Shown in pieces: positions 12,401-22,646 of a DNA stretch of 64,000 nt; position 1 is the stretch's first letter, and each line of letters starts with the position of its first letter. The notes below the pieces were generated by a model, which worked only from the letters and a program-made list of their open reading frames with translations, was not told the origin of the DNA and searched no databases. The position numbers and the translations under genes are program-made. The DNA is from Cyanidiococcus yangmingshanensis (Eukaryota; Rhodophyta; Bangiophyceae; Cyanidiales; Cyanidiaceae). The DNA lies in contig VWRR01000003.1 in the NCBI GenBank assembly GCA_013995675.1, positions 780,004 to 844,003 on the forward strand. The letters are read 5' to 3'.

Positions 12401-13047
12401 AATCCCTGCAGCATTCGTGGCCAGTGTCACCGAATGGTAGTTCGGCCTTGTCGATGATGAATGAGGCGCCTCGACCCGTTCCGTTGGGTCTCTGGATTCT
12501 CCACCTCACTTGGCATTTCTTCGCACTCATTTGTCTTTTGAGTGGAAATTGGCCCCCAGAGCATCAAGCGTGGACAGCCTACGGACTCATCGAATGGGCA
12601 GCAATGACCTCCAATATTCTGGTCATTGGAAGCGCGGCCTATAGCTTCGTACGCGGATGGCACGAGACGCCCTATCCGCGCTGTTTGCAGTGGATGGAGA
12701 TGGATTCCCAAACGAGTATCGTTACGGCTTACATTCTGGCTGCGTTTCAAACCCGCGTCCCTGGGGGGCGTTCCGGGAACCGCGCTCGCAATCATCCAGC
12801 CTATGGTCTCGGTCGGGTTCGTCGTTTGCGAATTTCTCCCCGTTTGGTTATTGGCGAGAGAGGCTTCTTGAAGCGACAGCCTCTACCCAAACCATGGCCA
12901 GTGTGGACGGACCCGCTTTTCTGGGCATCGCTGGCGAGTCAGTTGTTGTTATCGGGATTGCCGATTCTCGCGGCATCATATCAGACTACGTTCCTACTGG
13001 TCATTGTGCTGGTCACCCTAAGTCGACTCGAACGGAGCCGCAGTTGA
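9485..13047 (+). CDS. CCCH zinc-finger protein with disordered middle and polytopic membrane C-terminus
   Basis: I recognise no orthologue. The strongest part begins at ATG 10315 with a compact cysteine-histidine finger (CRFWPNCYRGESRCRFFHP, spacing C-x5-C-x6-C-x3-H), a variant of the RNA-binding CCCH type. About 550 residues follow that are rich in Ser, Pro, Gln and Thr, with a short polyQ near 10745. The last ~330 residues contain several hydrophobic stretches (GLWILHLTWHFFALICLLSG; ASLASQLLLSGLPILAASY). Upstream, a Ser/Gln-rich frame starts at ATG 9485 and stays open past 10315 in another frame, so I suspect one longer protein of ~1,190 residues with a missing base near 10305. Within 12763-12860 another frame encodes a better membrane helix (ALAIIQPMVSVGFVVCEFL), and the switch coincides with a six-G run. 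Protein boundaries are therefore uncertain. Confidence 0.6.
10743..10764 (+). repeat. CAG microsatellite coding polyglutamine
   Basis: Short run of CAG codons inside the zinc-finger protein, giving about six consecutive glutamines in its disordered region. Confidence 0.8.
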
Positions 13048-13885
13048 TAGGTACCGATTGCATCATTACTGGTTGATTTCTGGAGCGGTCCCTTGTCTCA
13101 TCAGGGTGACGCGTTACTCCTGGAGCGTTGCCCGTCGACGGACGACGGGCACACTTTCGAAACCGAGACATTCACGCCTGCAAGTTATCGACGGATTCAG
13201 AGAGAAACCCTGCGAGTCTAGGCGGATATGCGTATGCTGGCCACTATGCACGCTTGAACGCGTCCTGCTGTTTCGCCAAAACTGTTCGGATAGGCACTCG
13301 TCATTCTCTGTCGCACCATTTGAGCTCGCATGGTTGGCACGCTTAACGTGTTTTCGTATCCAGCGTTCTCAACCGGGGCGTCAAGGTTCCGTTTTGATCC
13401 CATCGCTGCCAAGCATGGAAGCAGCAACCCACTCTTTATATTCTGGGGAAACAGAGCGCTCGCTGCTGCTGATCGATGTCGCAACTGCGAACGCGTCGAG
13501 ATCACGGAGCGCAGCATTTCTTCACCAGCCACCGCTGATCATGCACCGCAAGCAACACAAACTCGACGACAAGAACGCGCTCATTTTCGTCATCCATCTT
13601 TTTCTGCTGAAGAGACATGACCGTTCCCAGTGGCGTGCCATGCTCGAATCTGGACGACAAGAACAACAAAGCGGGACGCAAGAGCGTCCTGTTTCGCCAC
13701 GAAAGACACCATGGCCATCTACCGAACTGCTCCAATTTCAGTGGTTCGCCAAACGCATCCCATGCGCTTCAGTGAGGCGTCCCGGAGCTTCACTTGACGG
13801 CTCGCATCGGCCTTGGAGTGCATCCGTGCTTGATCGAAACCGTCAAGGAGACAATAAAACGCACCACGGTTACTGATGGACAAAT
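13048..13885. other. Convergent region with a possible small ORF
   Basis: Lies between two convergent genes. A plus-strand frame is open for 272 codons (13058-13876). Its first ATG is at 13415, giving 154 residues of mainly basic, low-similarity sequence ending ten bases before the methyltransferase stop. I see no family match. It may be a chance frame or 3' UTR. Confidence 0.3.
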
Positions 13886-15952
13886 CTATTCATTCACAAT
13901 CGGTACCGACTCGAGCCCGAGGGATACGGGCGCCTCGTTGCAACTCGAGAGCGCCTGCTGTCGACAGGCCCGCTCCAACCGGGCCATGACGGCTTCTCGT
14001 TTAAGATATCCTCCCAGTGGACTATGCTCCATGAGCGGCCAAATCAGGAGGGCAATCATTGGTGGAGCAAACGCATTTCCGAGGAGTCGCCAACGTCGTG
14101 GCATGGCTGCACTCGGTCGATTCGCCAATACCGATGTGTAACCCGCTGGGAAACCGAGACACTTTTCAACTTCGTGGATACGGAGGCCCCGACGAATGCC
14201 TTGGGCCGGGAGCGCTACGACATTAAAGCGCGAGTCGCCCGGTCGACCCTGCATGTTGTTGGTCGTGATACAGAACGCTTTGGAGGACTCGGCAACACTG
14301 CCGTCTGCGTCCAAAATGTCCTGTAGCCGAAGGTTCCAATCCGGTAGCGCTGCACTCGTGTGTGGTAGCGGAAAGTTGGCCACATAGAGTCGGCGTCGTA
14401 GACTGGCTGTGACGCGAGCTGCGTCCAACTCAACGAGGTAGCAATCGCGTCTCGGTTTCTGTCCAGTCGCTGCGGTGTCTGTCGCACCCTCGTATCCACT
14501 GAGTAGACGATGGATGCGGCGCTTGTCGGATATGCGCATGGAGGACACGTTCTCAAAGAGGTAGAAACGCGGTTTCATGACCCGTTTGATCCGTAAAAAC
14601 TCGAAGAAGAGCGCCGATGCTCCATCAAAAAGTCCCTTCCGTTTCCCGAGGCCGCTCAGTGCCGTACAAGGAGAGCCTCCGATGAGCAGGTCCACTGTGT
14701 CGGGCAGGTCATCGAAAGCAGCGAGGCCCTCTACAGGGCCCAGCTGGCGTACGTCGGGATACTGCGCCTGAACCACAGCCAAGGCGTCTCGGTCGATCTC
14801 AGAGGCGTAGTAGCGAACCAGCGTCGGTGGAATACCCAACAGAGTCATCGCATGCCGTGCCGATGCAATGCCATCAAAGAGTGAAAGCACCACAAAACGA
14901 GGGCCACCGAACTGTCGTGGAGGCGAGGCCAGACGGCAGTATCGTGCCAGCGCATTCAAAATCACCGCTGGTCGAGGCATGTTCCCGTCGTGATCAGACC
15001 GTTCGAGTTCCGAGACGGAATTCGCCGGGGAAGCTGTCCCGAACCATGCTGGTAAACGCTTGTGACGACAGCGTGCACAAAACCACAACTGGGGTCGAGT
15101 CTCCTGTCCCCGTTTGAGCATCCATGGAAAGCACACTAGACCGGGCCAACCTGAATGATCGCTACGTTCGAAATCCAAACAGCTCGGAGCATGATATGCC
15201 GCTGGACAAGCGTTACAGAGTAAGAGCGGGTGGCTCGAATGAGTTCCTGATCCAAGTCGACAGCAACGCTCATGTCCATCCGCGCCATAGTCGGTCAGTG
15301 GTGAGACCTGGCCAGCCATGATCGTTTCCTCTCGTGAGCATGGTTCGCGTTGTATCAGGGTGCGATGCCCTTCTGCCTGGTTCTCATACTCCCTCTCCTT
15401 TGAGTGCTTTCCTCTATATCCACGTCGATAAGAGTCGACGGTGGGAAAATATGGCCGCCGGTTGCAGTGGTAAAAAGCCTGAGCGAAACTCAGTTTTTCC
15501 CTCAACTGGTGCGCTCTCAACATGTCGGTCTCCGAAGCCAGCTCATATCCATCGAGGACGTCCTGCTTTTCCTCCTCTTCAACACTTAAGGTCAACACTG
15601 GCTCACTCACCAGACAGCGTGGACAGAAAAAAGGTTCATCTTTATCCGGATCGGTGTAGCGTTCCCAAGACCAGCCCCAGCGACGGAAGCACTCTTGGCA
15701 GACACACGCGCGACAAGTATAGCGTTCGGCGTTACTGCACACCAGCAGGGATCCTCTCTGGTGACAGAGAATACACTCGTAGCCGGCAAACACCTCTGGT
15801 GAGACTTCCTCGCCATGATCGGACGTTATCGAGCACGTTGGTTCCATGGTGGCGAAGTGTTCGGAAACGGGTCGAGCGCCTCGATGCGAATTGCGACATC
15901 TACTAGAGGGTTTCATGAAAGAGCAACCTGGAAAGCCATGCTTCCATTCCAT
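13886..15952 (-). CDS. DNMT3-like cytosine-5 DNA methyltransferase with ADD-like and PHD fingers
   Basis: De novo type C5-cytosine DNA methyltransferase, 688 residues from ATG 15952 (the open frame to 16120 starts with GTG). A cysteine-rich block near residues 57-110 (YECILCHQRGSLLVC, then CRACVCQECF) matches the PHD half of the ADD domain of DNMT3/ATRX, which reads histone H3 tails. A second PHD-like finger sits near 220-270 (LLLCNACPAAYHAPSC). The catalytic domain starts near 350 with SAM-binding VLSLFDGIASA. Motif IV GGSPCTALSG holds the catalytic Cys, motif VI is the ENV of ENVSSMRISDKR, RRRLYVANFP corresponds to motif VIII, and LLGNAFAPPM to motif X. The ENV...SDKR context is diagnostic of DNMT3 rather than DNMT1. 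The frame is intact. It presumably acts in the nucleus. The ADD-to-catalytic linker is longer than in animals. Confidence 0.93.
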   Translation of the reverse strand: MEWKHGFPGCSFMKPSSRCRNSHRGARPVSEHFATMEPTCSITSDHGEEVSPEVFAGYECILCHQRGSLLVCSNAERYTCRACVCQECFRRWGWSWERYTDPDKDEPFFCPRCLVSEPVLTLSVEEEEKQDVLDGYELASETDMLRAHQLREKLSFAQAFYHCNRRPYFPTVDSYRRGYRGKHSKEREYENQAEGHRTLIQREPCSREETIMAGQVSPLTDYGADGHERCCRLGSGTHSSHPLLLCNACPAAYHAPSCLDFERSDHSGWPGLVCFPWMLKRGQETRPQLWFCARCRHKRLPAWFGTASPANSVSELERSDHDGNMPRPAVILNALARYCRLASPPRQFGGPRFVVLSLFDGIASARHAMTLLGIPPTLVRYYASEIDRDALAVVQAQYPDVRQLGPVEGLAAFDDLPDTVDLLIGGSPCTALSGLGKRKGLFDGASALFFEFLRIKRVMKPRFYLFENVSSMRISDKRRIHRLLSGYEGATDTAATGQKPRRDCYLVELDAARVTASLRRRLYVANFPLPHTSAALPDWNLRLQDILDADGSVAESSKAFCITTNNMQGRPGDSRFNVVALPAQGIRRGLRIHEVEKCLGFPAGYTSVLANRPSAAMPRRWRLLGNAFAPPMIALLIWPLMEHSPLGGYLKREAVMARLERACRQQALSSCNEAPVSLGLESVPIVNE

Positions 15953-17277
15953 GGCCGGACTGAGAACTCGTCTTTTTTTGGATTCCAGGCAGTGACCCCA
16001 TTTGGCTTGTTGATCATGACCAAGGTCTGCCCGCTCGAGTTGGATAGATATTCGCGAGGCGCCTTGACCGGGCGACTGGGAGGAATCGGCGCTGCTGGTT
16101 GACGGTTCGTTCCGAGACACGGATCGTTGGATTGGTTTTCGGTATGTCGCTGGTTCTGGCTCTACTGAGTGGTACTATTTAGGGGTCACCCATGCAACGA
16201 CCATGTCGTTGCGTTCTCCAACCTGCAGAACTTGAGGCAGCTCTGGGAGCGCTCAAGATGAATGATTCGATCAAGTTGCACGACTTGATTCGCAGTACCT
16301 CTGCGGCCACGGGTTGTGAATGCCATTCGTTCAAAAAATGCAGGAAGTTGTCTGTAACGCGCCTCTTATGGCAGTGCGCACTTCATGAACCAGAAGAAAA
16401 GGTGCTCGATGCAAAGCCCGACACGCTGTCATTCAAAGAAGCGAATGATGATGGAGAAAGGGCCATGGGCAATCGTTTCTGAAAATTTTGCGAGTCAGGT
16501 CAGCGCAAGGTTTCCATTGGTCCCTACCGACGAGCACGCGTGCATGAAGGCATTCGTCGAGGCTGCACAAATTCAGCCTGGAAAGCACGCTTCTTTGCGT
16601 TGGTCGTCGTTTGCGGGTGGCTCGCGCTCCCCTATATCAGTGCTGCAGTGCGTCTCGTTCAGGTCAATCTGTCGTGGAGCCCACGAGTCCAGATCGGCTC
16701 ATTCCACATGACGACTGCACTGCAATGCCGGACCAATGAATGCCGTGGGGTGCCTGAAGCGTTTCACAGCACGCTGTCCGGGCTGGTTCTCGTGTCCGAC
16801 CAAGTCCTCAGAGGTCCGTACAACGATTCGGGGTCCATTTTCGAAATCCTCATCTGTGCTCGTCGCTCGTTCTATAGAGGCTTGACCTGGGCATCGAGCC
16901 GCCATCTGGTCGCTTCGGGATACAGCTGTCAATTGTGGATTGCTTCATCCACTTGACCAGAATATCTGTTTCTGCTCGGTCATCATCTCGTCCTTTGGCT
17001 TCGATTTGCACAATCGAGTCTGCATCCAAAAGCCTCCGGGACGCTCATCTATGGCAAACGAGGCAGGCGATGGCGGCAAACAATGGACAAGTCGGGGTCT
17101 GTGCGTCACCGGAAGATAGTCGCCTACTGCGACTGCGTCATCGATCCCGACCCGCCTTGTCCAGAGAAGAGAGCTATCGGTGTGCCCACCGTACGGTTAC
17201 TCGTTGGGCCAGCGGTCCTGAGAAATCCGCCCACTCAATGACGAGAACAGGGTCTTGCTTCGTCCCGAGAAACGCAT
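15953..17277. other. Intergenic region, upstream of the methyltransferase
   Basis: About 1.3 kb between the methyltransferase start and the 3' end of the NusG gene. It holds an ATG-initiated 96-codon frame at 16192-16482 (+). In the same frame a stretch at about 16560-16956 encodes a hydrophobic segment (ARFFALVVVCGWLALPYISA). These could be parts of one small membrane protein interrupted by a stop, or chance. No family is recognised. Confidence 0.3.
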
Positions 17278-18576
17278 TCAAGTCGATCGACCTGCATCAT
17301 GCATCCTGCGGTGTCTCGGGGCACCACTGGCATCTTGGCTGGTTCTGGCACCCTCTTCCTTCTGCCGAATGAGTTCAATAACGTGTTCTCGAACGCGTTC
17401 CATGAGGACGACTTTTCGCCCAGAAGCTCCAAGACCATACGCTCGACAATATTGGCGAAGTGCTTGCATCGGGACGCGGTCTAGCCGCTCCATGGCGACC
17501 AACAGTGGCCAATCGTAGTCTAATCGGGAGAGTGCTTCCAGCGCCTCGAGGCGTTCCTCGGGGGGAATGCGCCTCAAGGACCGCTGCGCCCCTGAGCCGC
17601 TCGTCTCGGACGCCGATAATGTGATATCATCCAGGGACGGCGGTGCCGGCAAGTCCATAGATTTGCGTTTGATCTTCGCAACCTCCTCGAACCGAAACTC
17701 GGTCGGCACGTCTCGACCGAGCCAGCGCAGGTTCACGGTCAACTTACCACGCACGGGACTCACAGACGCCACAACCCCTTCATGCCCCGTTAGGTTACCT
17801 TTCTGGACTCGTACATGATCACCCGCTTGAATGTCAAGCTCCTGCGTGAGCATCTTCGATCCCTTCAGGATCTGTTCGAAAATGCGTTGAACCTCAGTCT
17901 CGGTGAGTGGCAGTGGTTGCACGAGTCCACGACCCCCTACGAGTGCACCCATGCGCGTTCGACGCGCCCGGTCGCGCCCAACAAACTGTACGACGTACGC
18001 TGTGGAGCGAACAAACTCCCAGGTCTCCTCGTTCAGAATCATCTGAACCATGACGTAGCTGGGGAATACCTTCTCCTCAAATTCAACGCGCTCGCCACCC
18101 GGAGAGAGCTGCATCGCCTTGAGCTTCGGAACAAGAACTTGTAAAATTTTGTCATTCATTGAGGGCGTGTTTCGTACTTTGGCCTCCAACGTCATTCGCA
18201 CGTTATCCTCAAGCCCCGGCACGGTCTGAACAAGGTACCAGTGCGGTTTCTCTCGCAGAATCGACGGCAAATCTAGTGTCACTCCCGCAGTCGCCAAAAT
18301 CACTGGTTTCGCCTCTGCTTCCTCAGAGGGAACTTGGGACGAAGCCTCATCCTGTGCGGAGCGCGCCGACAGCGACTCTGGTGAAGGGTCCGCGTCCTCC
18401 ACCTGACTCCGCAGTCCGAGCACCCGTTGACGAACCGAGGTTCGCGTTCCCGGAACCCCGCAGGTGCCCCAAGGCCAACGCGTACGTACGAAACAAGTAG
18501 ACCCTGTGTTTCCCGTCTGAAAGACCGAGAAACTCACCGGCTGTAGAGCACGCGACAAGACTGCACCAGAGAACAT
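17278..18576 (-). CDS. nusG: Plastid-type NusG/KOW transcription factor with SAP-like tail
   Basis: NusG-family transcription elongation factor, 432 residues from ATG 18576; further upstream only TTG is available. The N-terminus (MFSGAVLSRALQPVSFSVFQ) has the Phe-containing, acidic-poor look of a red algal plastid transit peptide. The NGN domain begins with HWYLVQTVPGLEDNVR near residue 120 and contains the KVFPSYVMVQM strand. A KOW motif follows (AGDHVRVQKGNLTGHEGVVA). NusG binds the clamp of bacterial-type RNA polymerase and affects pausing, so the likely partner is the plastid-encoded polymerase. After the KOW domain, about 120 extra residues end in a SAP-like helix pair (VPMQALRQYCRAYGLGASGR), a putative DNA/RNA-binding module not found in bacterial NusG. 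The frame is intact. It is divergent from the beta-adaptin gene. Confidence 0.9.
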   Translation of the reverse strand: MFSGAVLSRALQPVSFSVFQTGNTGSTCFVRTRWPWGTCGVPGTRTSVRQRVLGLRSQVEDADPSPESLSARSAQDEASSQVPSEEAEAKPVILATAGVTLDLPSILREKPHWYLVQTVPGLEDNVRMTLEAKVRNTPSMNDKILQVLVPKLKAMQLSPGGERVEFEEKVFPSYVMVQMILNEETWEFVRSTAYVVQFVGRDRARRTRMGALVGGRGLVQPLPLTETEVQRIFEQILKGSKMLTQELDIQAGDHVRVQKGNLTGHEGVVASVSPVRGKLTVNLRWLGRDVPTEFRFEEVAKIKRKSMDLPAPPSLDDITLSASETSGSGAQRSLRRIPPEERLEALEALSRLDYDWPLLVAMERLDRVPMQALRQYCRAYGLGASGRKVVLMERVREHVIELIRQKEEGARTSQDASGAPRHRRMHDAGRST

Positions 18577-19824
18577 GCGTGTCGCTCGACAAGACACCAA
18601 TCATGCGTGCGTGTCAAACGAATGACACAATCGTTGCCGTCGTCGTGGCAATCACGACGATCGATCGATCGATCGATCGCACAGGCGCCTGGGTCGTTCG
18701 AATGGCGGCGTCTGTGGTGGTGTCGACGCGAGTCCGAGACACGTGTCCTTGGGCATCATGGACTCGATGGCGATGCCAACGATGCACACGCTGCAGGGTG
18801 CCGTCGAACGATCCCGACACTCCATGAAACGAAATATGTATCTTTCATTGGTGACCTCCTGATCATCGATTGCAGTGCCAGCAACAGGGCACCTAGAGCC
18901 TCATTCGATGTATGGATTCGTTAGATGTTGTCGTTCGAAGTGCAAACGAGTCTGAGCGTAGGCCCAACTGGCATGTTTGCATCGAGGTTTGGTCTCGCCG
19001 AGCGTTACGATCGACGTCTCTCGAGTCGGTCTCATCGATGAATGGGTTGCACACTGGCGACGGGATGTGGTCGCATTGGAGTTCGATTCCTCGTTCGCAA
19101 CGCTGCTCACCGATGCCTGGTGCGATCTGACGCTCTCTGGGCATCTCGATATGTTCCTATGCGGTCGTCTCGGAGGGCGCAACCGTGGAACGAAGCAGCG
19201 CCTCCGTAGAATCCTATTGAGCAGCATCATTGCGTCGACAGCGTGAATGCCTACAGGCAACCGGTCCGTTCTCTCGCTTCGCTATCGTTCCGATCATTTC
19301 TCTGAAATAATATCCGATAACCACGTTGATAGAATGATGATTCTTTCGAATCAGTTGGCGTGATCGTTGCCCCTTTTCCGGCAGGACAACGAACATGGGT
19401 GCTGGGATGATACCTGGCTGTGCAGCGCCAGCGGCCTGCTCGTAGCGAGAGCGTTTCGGTGGCGGCACGCTGAGCGTCGGACTCCCTCCACCGAGTATCC
19501 CCTACGAGCGAGGGTCGGAACGGTACGACCGGACGATTGGATTTTTCTCTGGGTCACGGCCTCAAAAGCTGGTACTCTCACATTCTACTGGCCTACTCTG
19601 CAGACGCTGTCGTACAGTTTGGCTTTTTTCTGGCGACTCGTTAGGTTTCAGAGAAAGCTTCGCGTCATCGCGTCGGGGACGTTGGAGGCGTCCTGGAGCC
19701 GCTCTTCTTCCTGGAGCACCTTCAAATAAACGTTTTGCTGGAAGCACTGCCATTCGGAGCTATCTGCACCGCGACGTTACACGAGGACTAGGAAAAGGTG
19801 ACCTCGTCGGTGCGGTGTACCGGT
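18577..19824. other. Divergent intergenic region (promoters)
   Basis: About 1.25 kb between divergent genes. It contains a short GATC microsatellite (18658-18679). No frame has a recognisable product and no clear RNA gene is seen. Confidence 0.5.
18658..18679. repeat. GATC tetranucleotide repeat
   Basis: Five tandem copies of CGAT/GATC in the upstream region of the NusG gene. A self-complementary simple repeat with no obvious function. Confidence 0.85.
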
Positions 19825-22646
19825 ATGGCGAGTCCTCAAGTCGATCAAAAAACGGGCGCTCCATTTTTTCTCAGGTGGCAAGCGCGGTGAAATCCCAGAG
19901 ATTCGCGAAGACCTGCGCTCTTCCTCAAACACAGTTCGCAAGCATGCTCTACGCCAGACCATCGCCTCAATGACCGTAGGCAAGGATATGGCGCCGCTGT
20001 TTACGGATGTGGTGAACTGCGGCCAGACCAATAACTTGCAGATGAAGAAACTCGTTTACCTTTACATCATGTACTACGCAAAGGCCCAACCAGATCTCGC
20101 GATCCTGGCGGTAAACACCTTTGTGAAGGATGCGCAGGACTCGAATCCTTTGATCCGAGCGCTGGCGATCCGCACCATGAGCTGTATTCGACTCGAGCGC
20201 ATCGTAGAGTACCTGGCTCCGCCGCTGCGTCAGGCCCTTTCCGACGCTGACCCCTACGTTCGAAAGACAGCGGCACTCGCTGTGGCCAAGCTCTTCGATA
20301 TCAGTCCAACCATGACGGTGGAGGGTGGGTTTCTGGACCTGCTTCGAAATTTGCTTCAGGACGGTAACGCAGTTGTGATGAGCAATGCAGTCGCTGCCTG
20401 GTTGGATATTCGTCGACGTGCCGCCTCGAATGGTCATGAGCGGGCGAACTGGTCGTTGGAACCCTGCCCATGTTCGTCGTTTACTCGTTGCTCTCAACGA
20501 ATGCAATGAATGGGGTCAGTTGACGTTGTTGGAGGCGTTGGCGCTCTACGATCCACAGCAAGCAACAGAGGCCAGACTCATTGTCGAGCGCGTCGCTGCT
20601 CGTCTGCAGCATGCCAACTGCGCTGTGGTGCTGATGACGGTACGCATTCTGTGGCATCTGTTGGAGCGTTTCCCCGCTGAACTTGCGGGAGGCGGTTCGT
20701 CAGAGCTCTTGTCGCGCAAGATTATGCCGGCTCTTGTCACGTTGGTATCAAGCGTGAATCCAGCTGAGGTCGTTTATATCGCCCTTCGAGTCCTTCATAT
20801 CTTGGTGTATACGGACGCGAAATACTTGGAGAAGCATTTTCAAAGCTTCTTTTGTGACTTTAGTGAGCCGTCGTACGTCAAGCGGGAAAAAATAGACTTG
20901 TTGATCTACTTGATTTCGGCAAGCAACGCTGCACCGATCCTGGCGGAGTTGCAGCGTTATGCCAACGACGTTGATCAGGATTTGGCTGCTCGCGTGGTCG
21001 ACGCTATCGGTCTAGCGGGTCTTCGATGCGAGGCAGCCGCACCCGTTGCTGTGGAGAGTCTCCTGGGAATGGCTCGTCGAGGGGCGCCACACCTCACCCA
21101 ACGAGTCCTTATCGCCTCGACAAATCTATTCCGACATTACGGTCGTCGATTCCAGGCTGCTGCTGAAAAGCTTGTGCAGATTGCAACGATTACAGATGAT
21201 GAGCATGGCGAGATTGCTCTTTTTCGTTACGAGGACGAGAGTGCTCGCATCGCGTTGCTCTGGCTGATCGGTGAATATGCACCAATCACCTATTGTACAG
21301 TACTGAGCGGATCTATCTGGGCAACCGAACAAGTTGCTGGATTTTTATCCGAAACCAGGTCCGTTCAGTGCCAGCTATTATCAAGTCTTGTGCAGTTGTG
21401 CTACCGGGCAGTGCAAGGCACCACGAACATAGAGGAGGCGTTCGATGCTCTGGCACGCGCCTGTGACCTGGCTATCGAGCGCAGCGGTCGTCCAGAGGTG
21501 CGCAGCCGAGCAGCCTTTTATCGAGCGCTTCTCGCACAACTACCGAGTTCGAGCGCCTCGTCGTCAACGTCGCTGCTGGAACTGGCGACCTCGATGCGAA
21601 CGATGCAATCGCCTCTGCCGTCGAACACCCTCTTTGAGGAGGATCCTGCGTTACTCCGTGAATTTCGCGATGAGCTCGGGGCGATTGCGTCCTTGCTGGG
21701 TCTCGCCTCGCGTCAGCTTGCTCATCCGAGGCCAACCCGGTTTCAGACCTCGTCTTCGGCAATGCTCCGTGCCGCCTTTGAGGAAACAAGCACCCGGTCG
21801 CTGAACACAAACCAACGCCAGGTCGCACCAGTAGCCGTGCAAGAGCCAGAGAGACATCCAGAAACGGGTCATCACACATTGACTCCGGATCGCATTCCGA
21901 GTCGTCTCCTCCTGAATGCCGAAGCAGGACGCGGTCTCCGGATCACCGGTGGTCTCGTACGTCTTGGCGCCCCCAGCGGTACAAACACCATGCAGTTGCG
22001 TTTGCTGTTAGAGAATATGACCGTTGCGGGGGGAATCAGCGATTTCGCCATTCAACTGAATAAGAATATCTTTGGACTGGTGGCACCAGCTCACTTTGAC
22101 ACCGACCCGCCTGTTCTACAACCTGGCGACAGCGCAACGGTGGTGATTCCACTGCAAACCCAAGAGGGCGCCTTTGCTGATCAACGAGCGAACCTCCTAC
22201 AGATCGCAATCAAATGCAAACCACTGGGGGTCCTCTACTTCACTGAAACTGTTCCGATAGCCGAGACACTGCAGGCAACCTCGACAAGCATGGATCGAGC
22301 GTCTTTCTTGCATCAGTGGAACGCACTTGGACCGAACAACGAGGAACGTTTCGACTGGGACCTCACTCTTGACGAGACTGCAGTCAGTATCCGTAACCGA
22401 GTCTGCTCGATGGACGGCTCAATGACCATCATGGCGGAACGTTGGCTCGACGAACCGGAACGAAGCGCCTGGCAGGGATACTTAGCCTGTCGAATGGGAC
22501 GTTCGGCTCCCCTCTTGATTGAGCTGGTTATACAAGCATCTCCGAGGCGCTTGTTTCTTGTCATGCGTTCAAAGGCACCTTCGCTTGTCACCAGACGTTT
22601 CTCCGAGTGGCTGCAAGCATACCTAAGGGAGCGTGCGACTACCTAG
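19825..22646 (+). CDS. Beta-adaptin, large subunit of AP-1/AP-2 clathrin adaptors (two frameshifts)
   Basis: Beta subunit of the AP-1/AP-2 adaptor complexes that link cargo to clathrin at Golgi/endosomes or the plasma membrane. It spans ~940 codons, as expected (human AP1B1 ~949). The N-terminus [15 protein letters not shown] is followed in the next frame by [10 protein letters not shown], matching the family's KKGEI start. The trunk is highly conserved ([74 protein letters not shown]). A linker then leads to the C-terminal ear domain from about 21900 ([15 protein letters not shown]). Breaks: the T6 run at 19864-19869 (one T too many) and one extra base within about 20405-20450 (before [20 protein letters not shown]). 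As in many algae it may serve both AP-1 and AP-2. Confidence 0.94.

Noticed and set aside
18658-18679. GATC repeat as a regulatory element
   Set aside because: Simple-sequence expansion with no second copy near other promoters; kept only as a repeat.
19075-19110. tRNA-like GGAGTTCGATTCC
   Set aside because: Only three stem pairs form and there is no cloverleaf around it.
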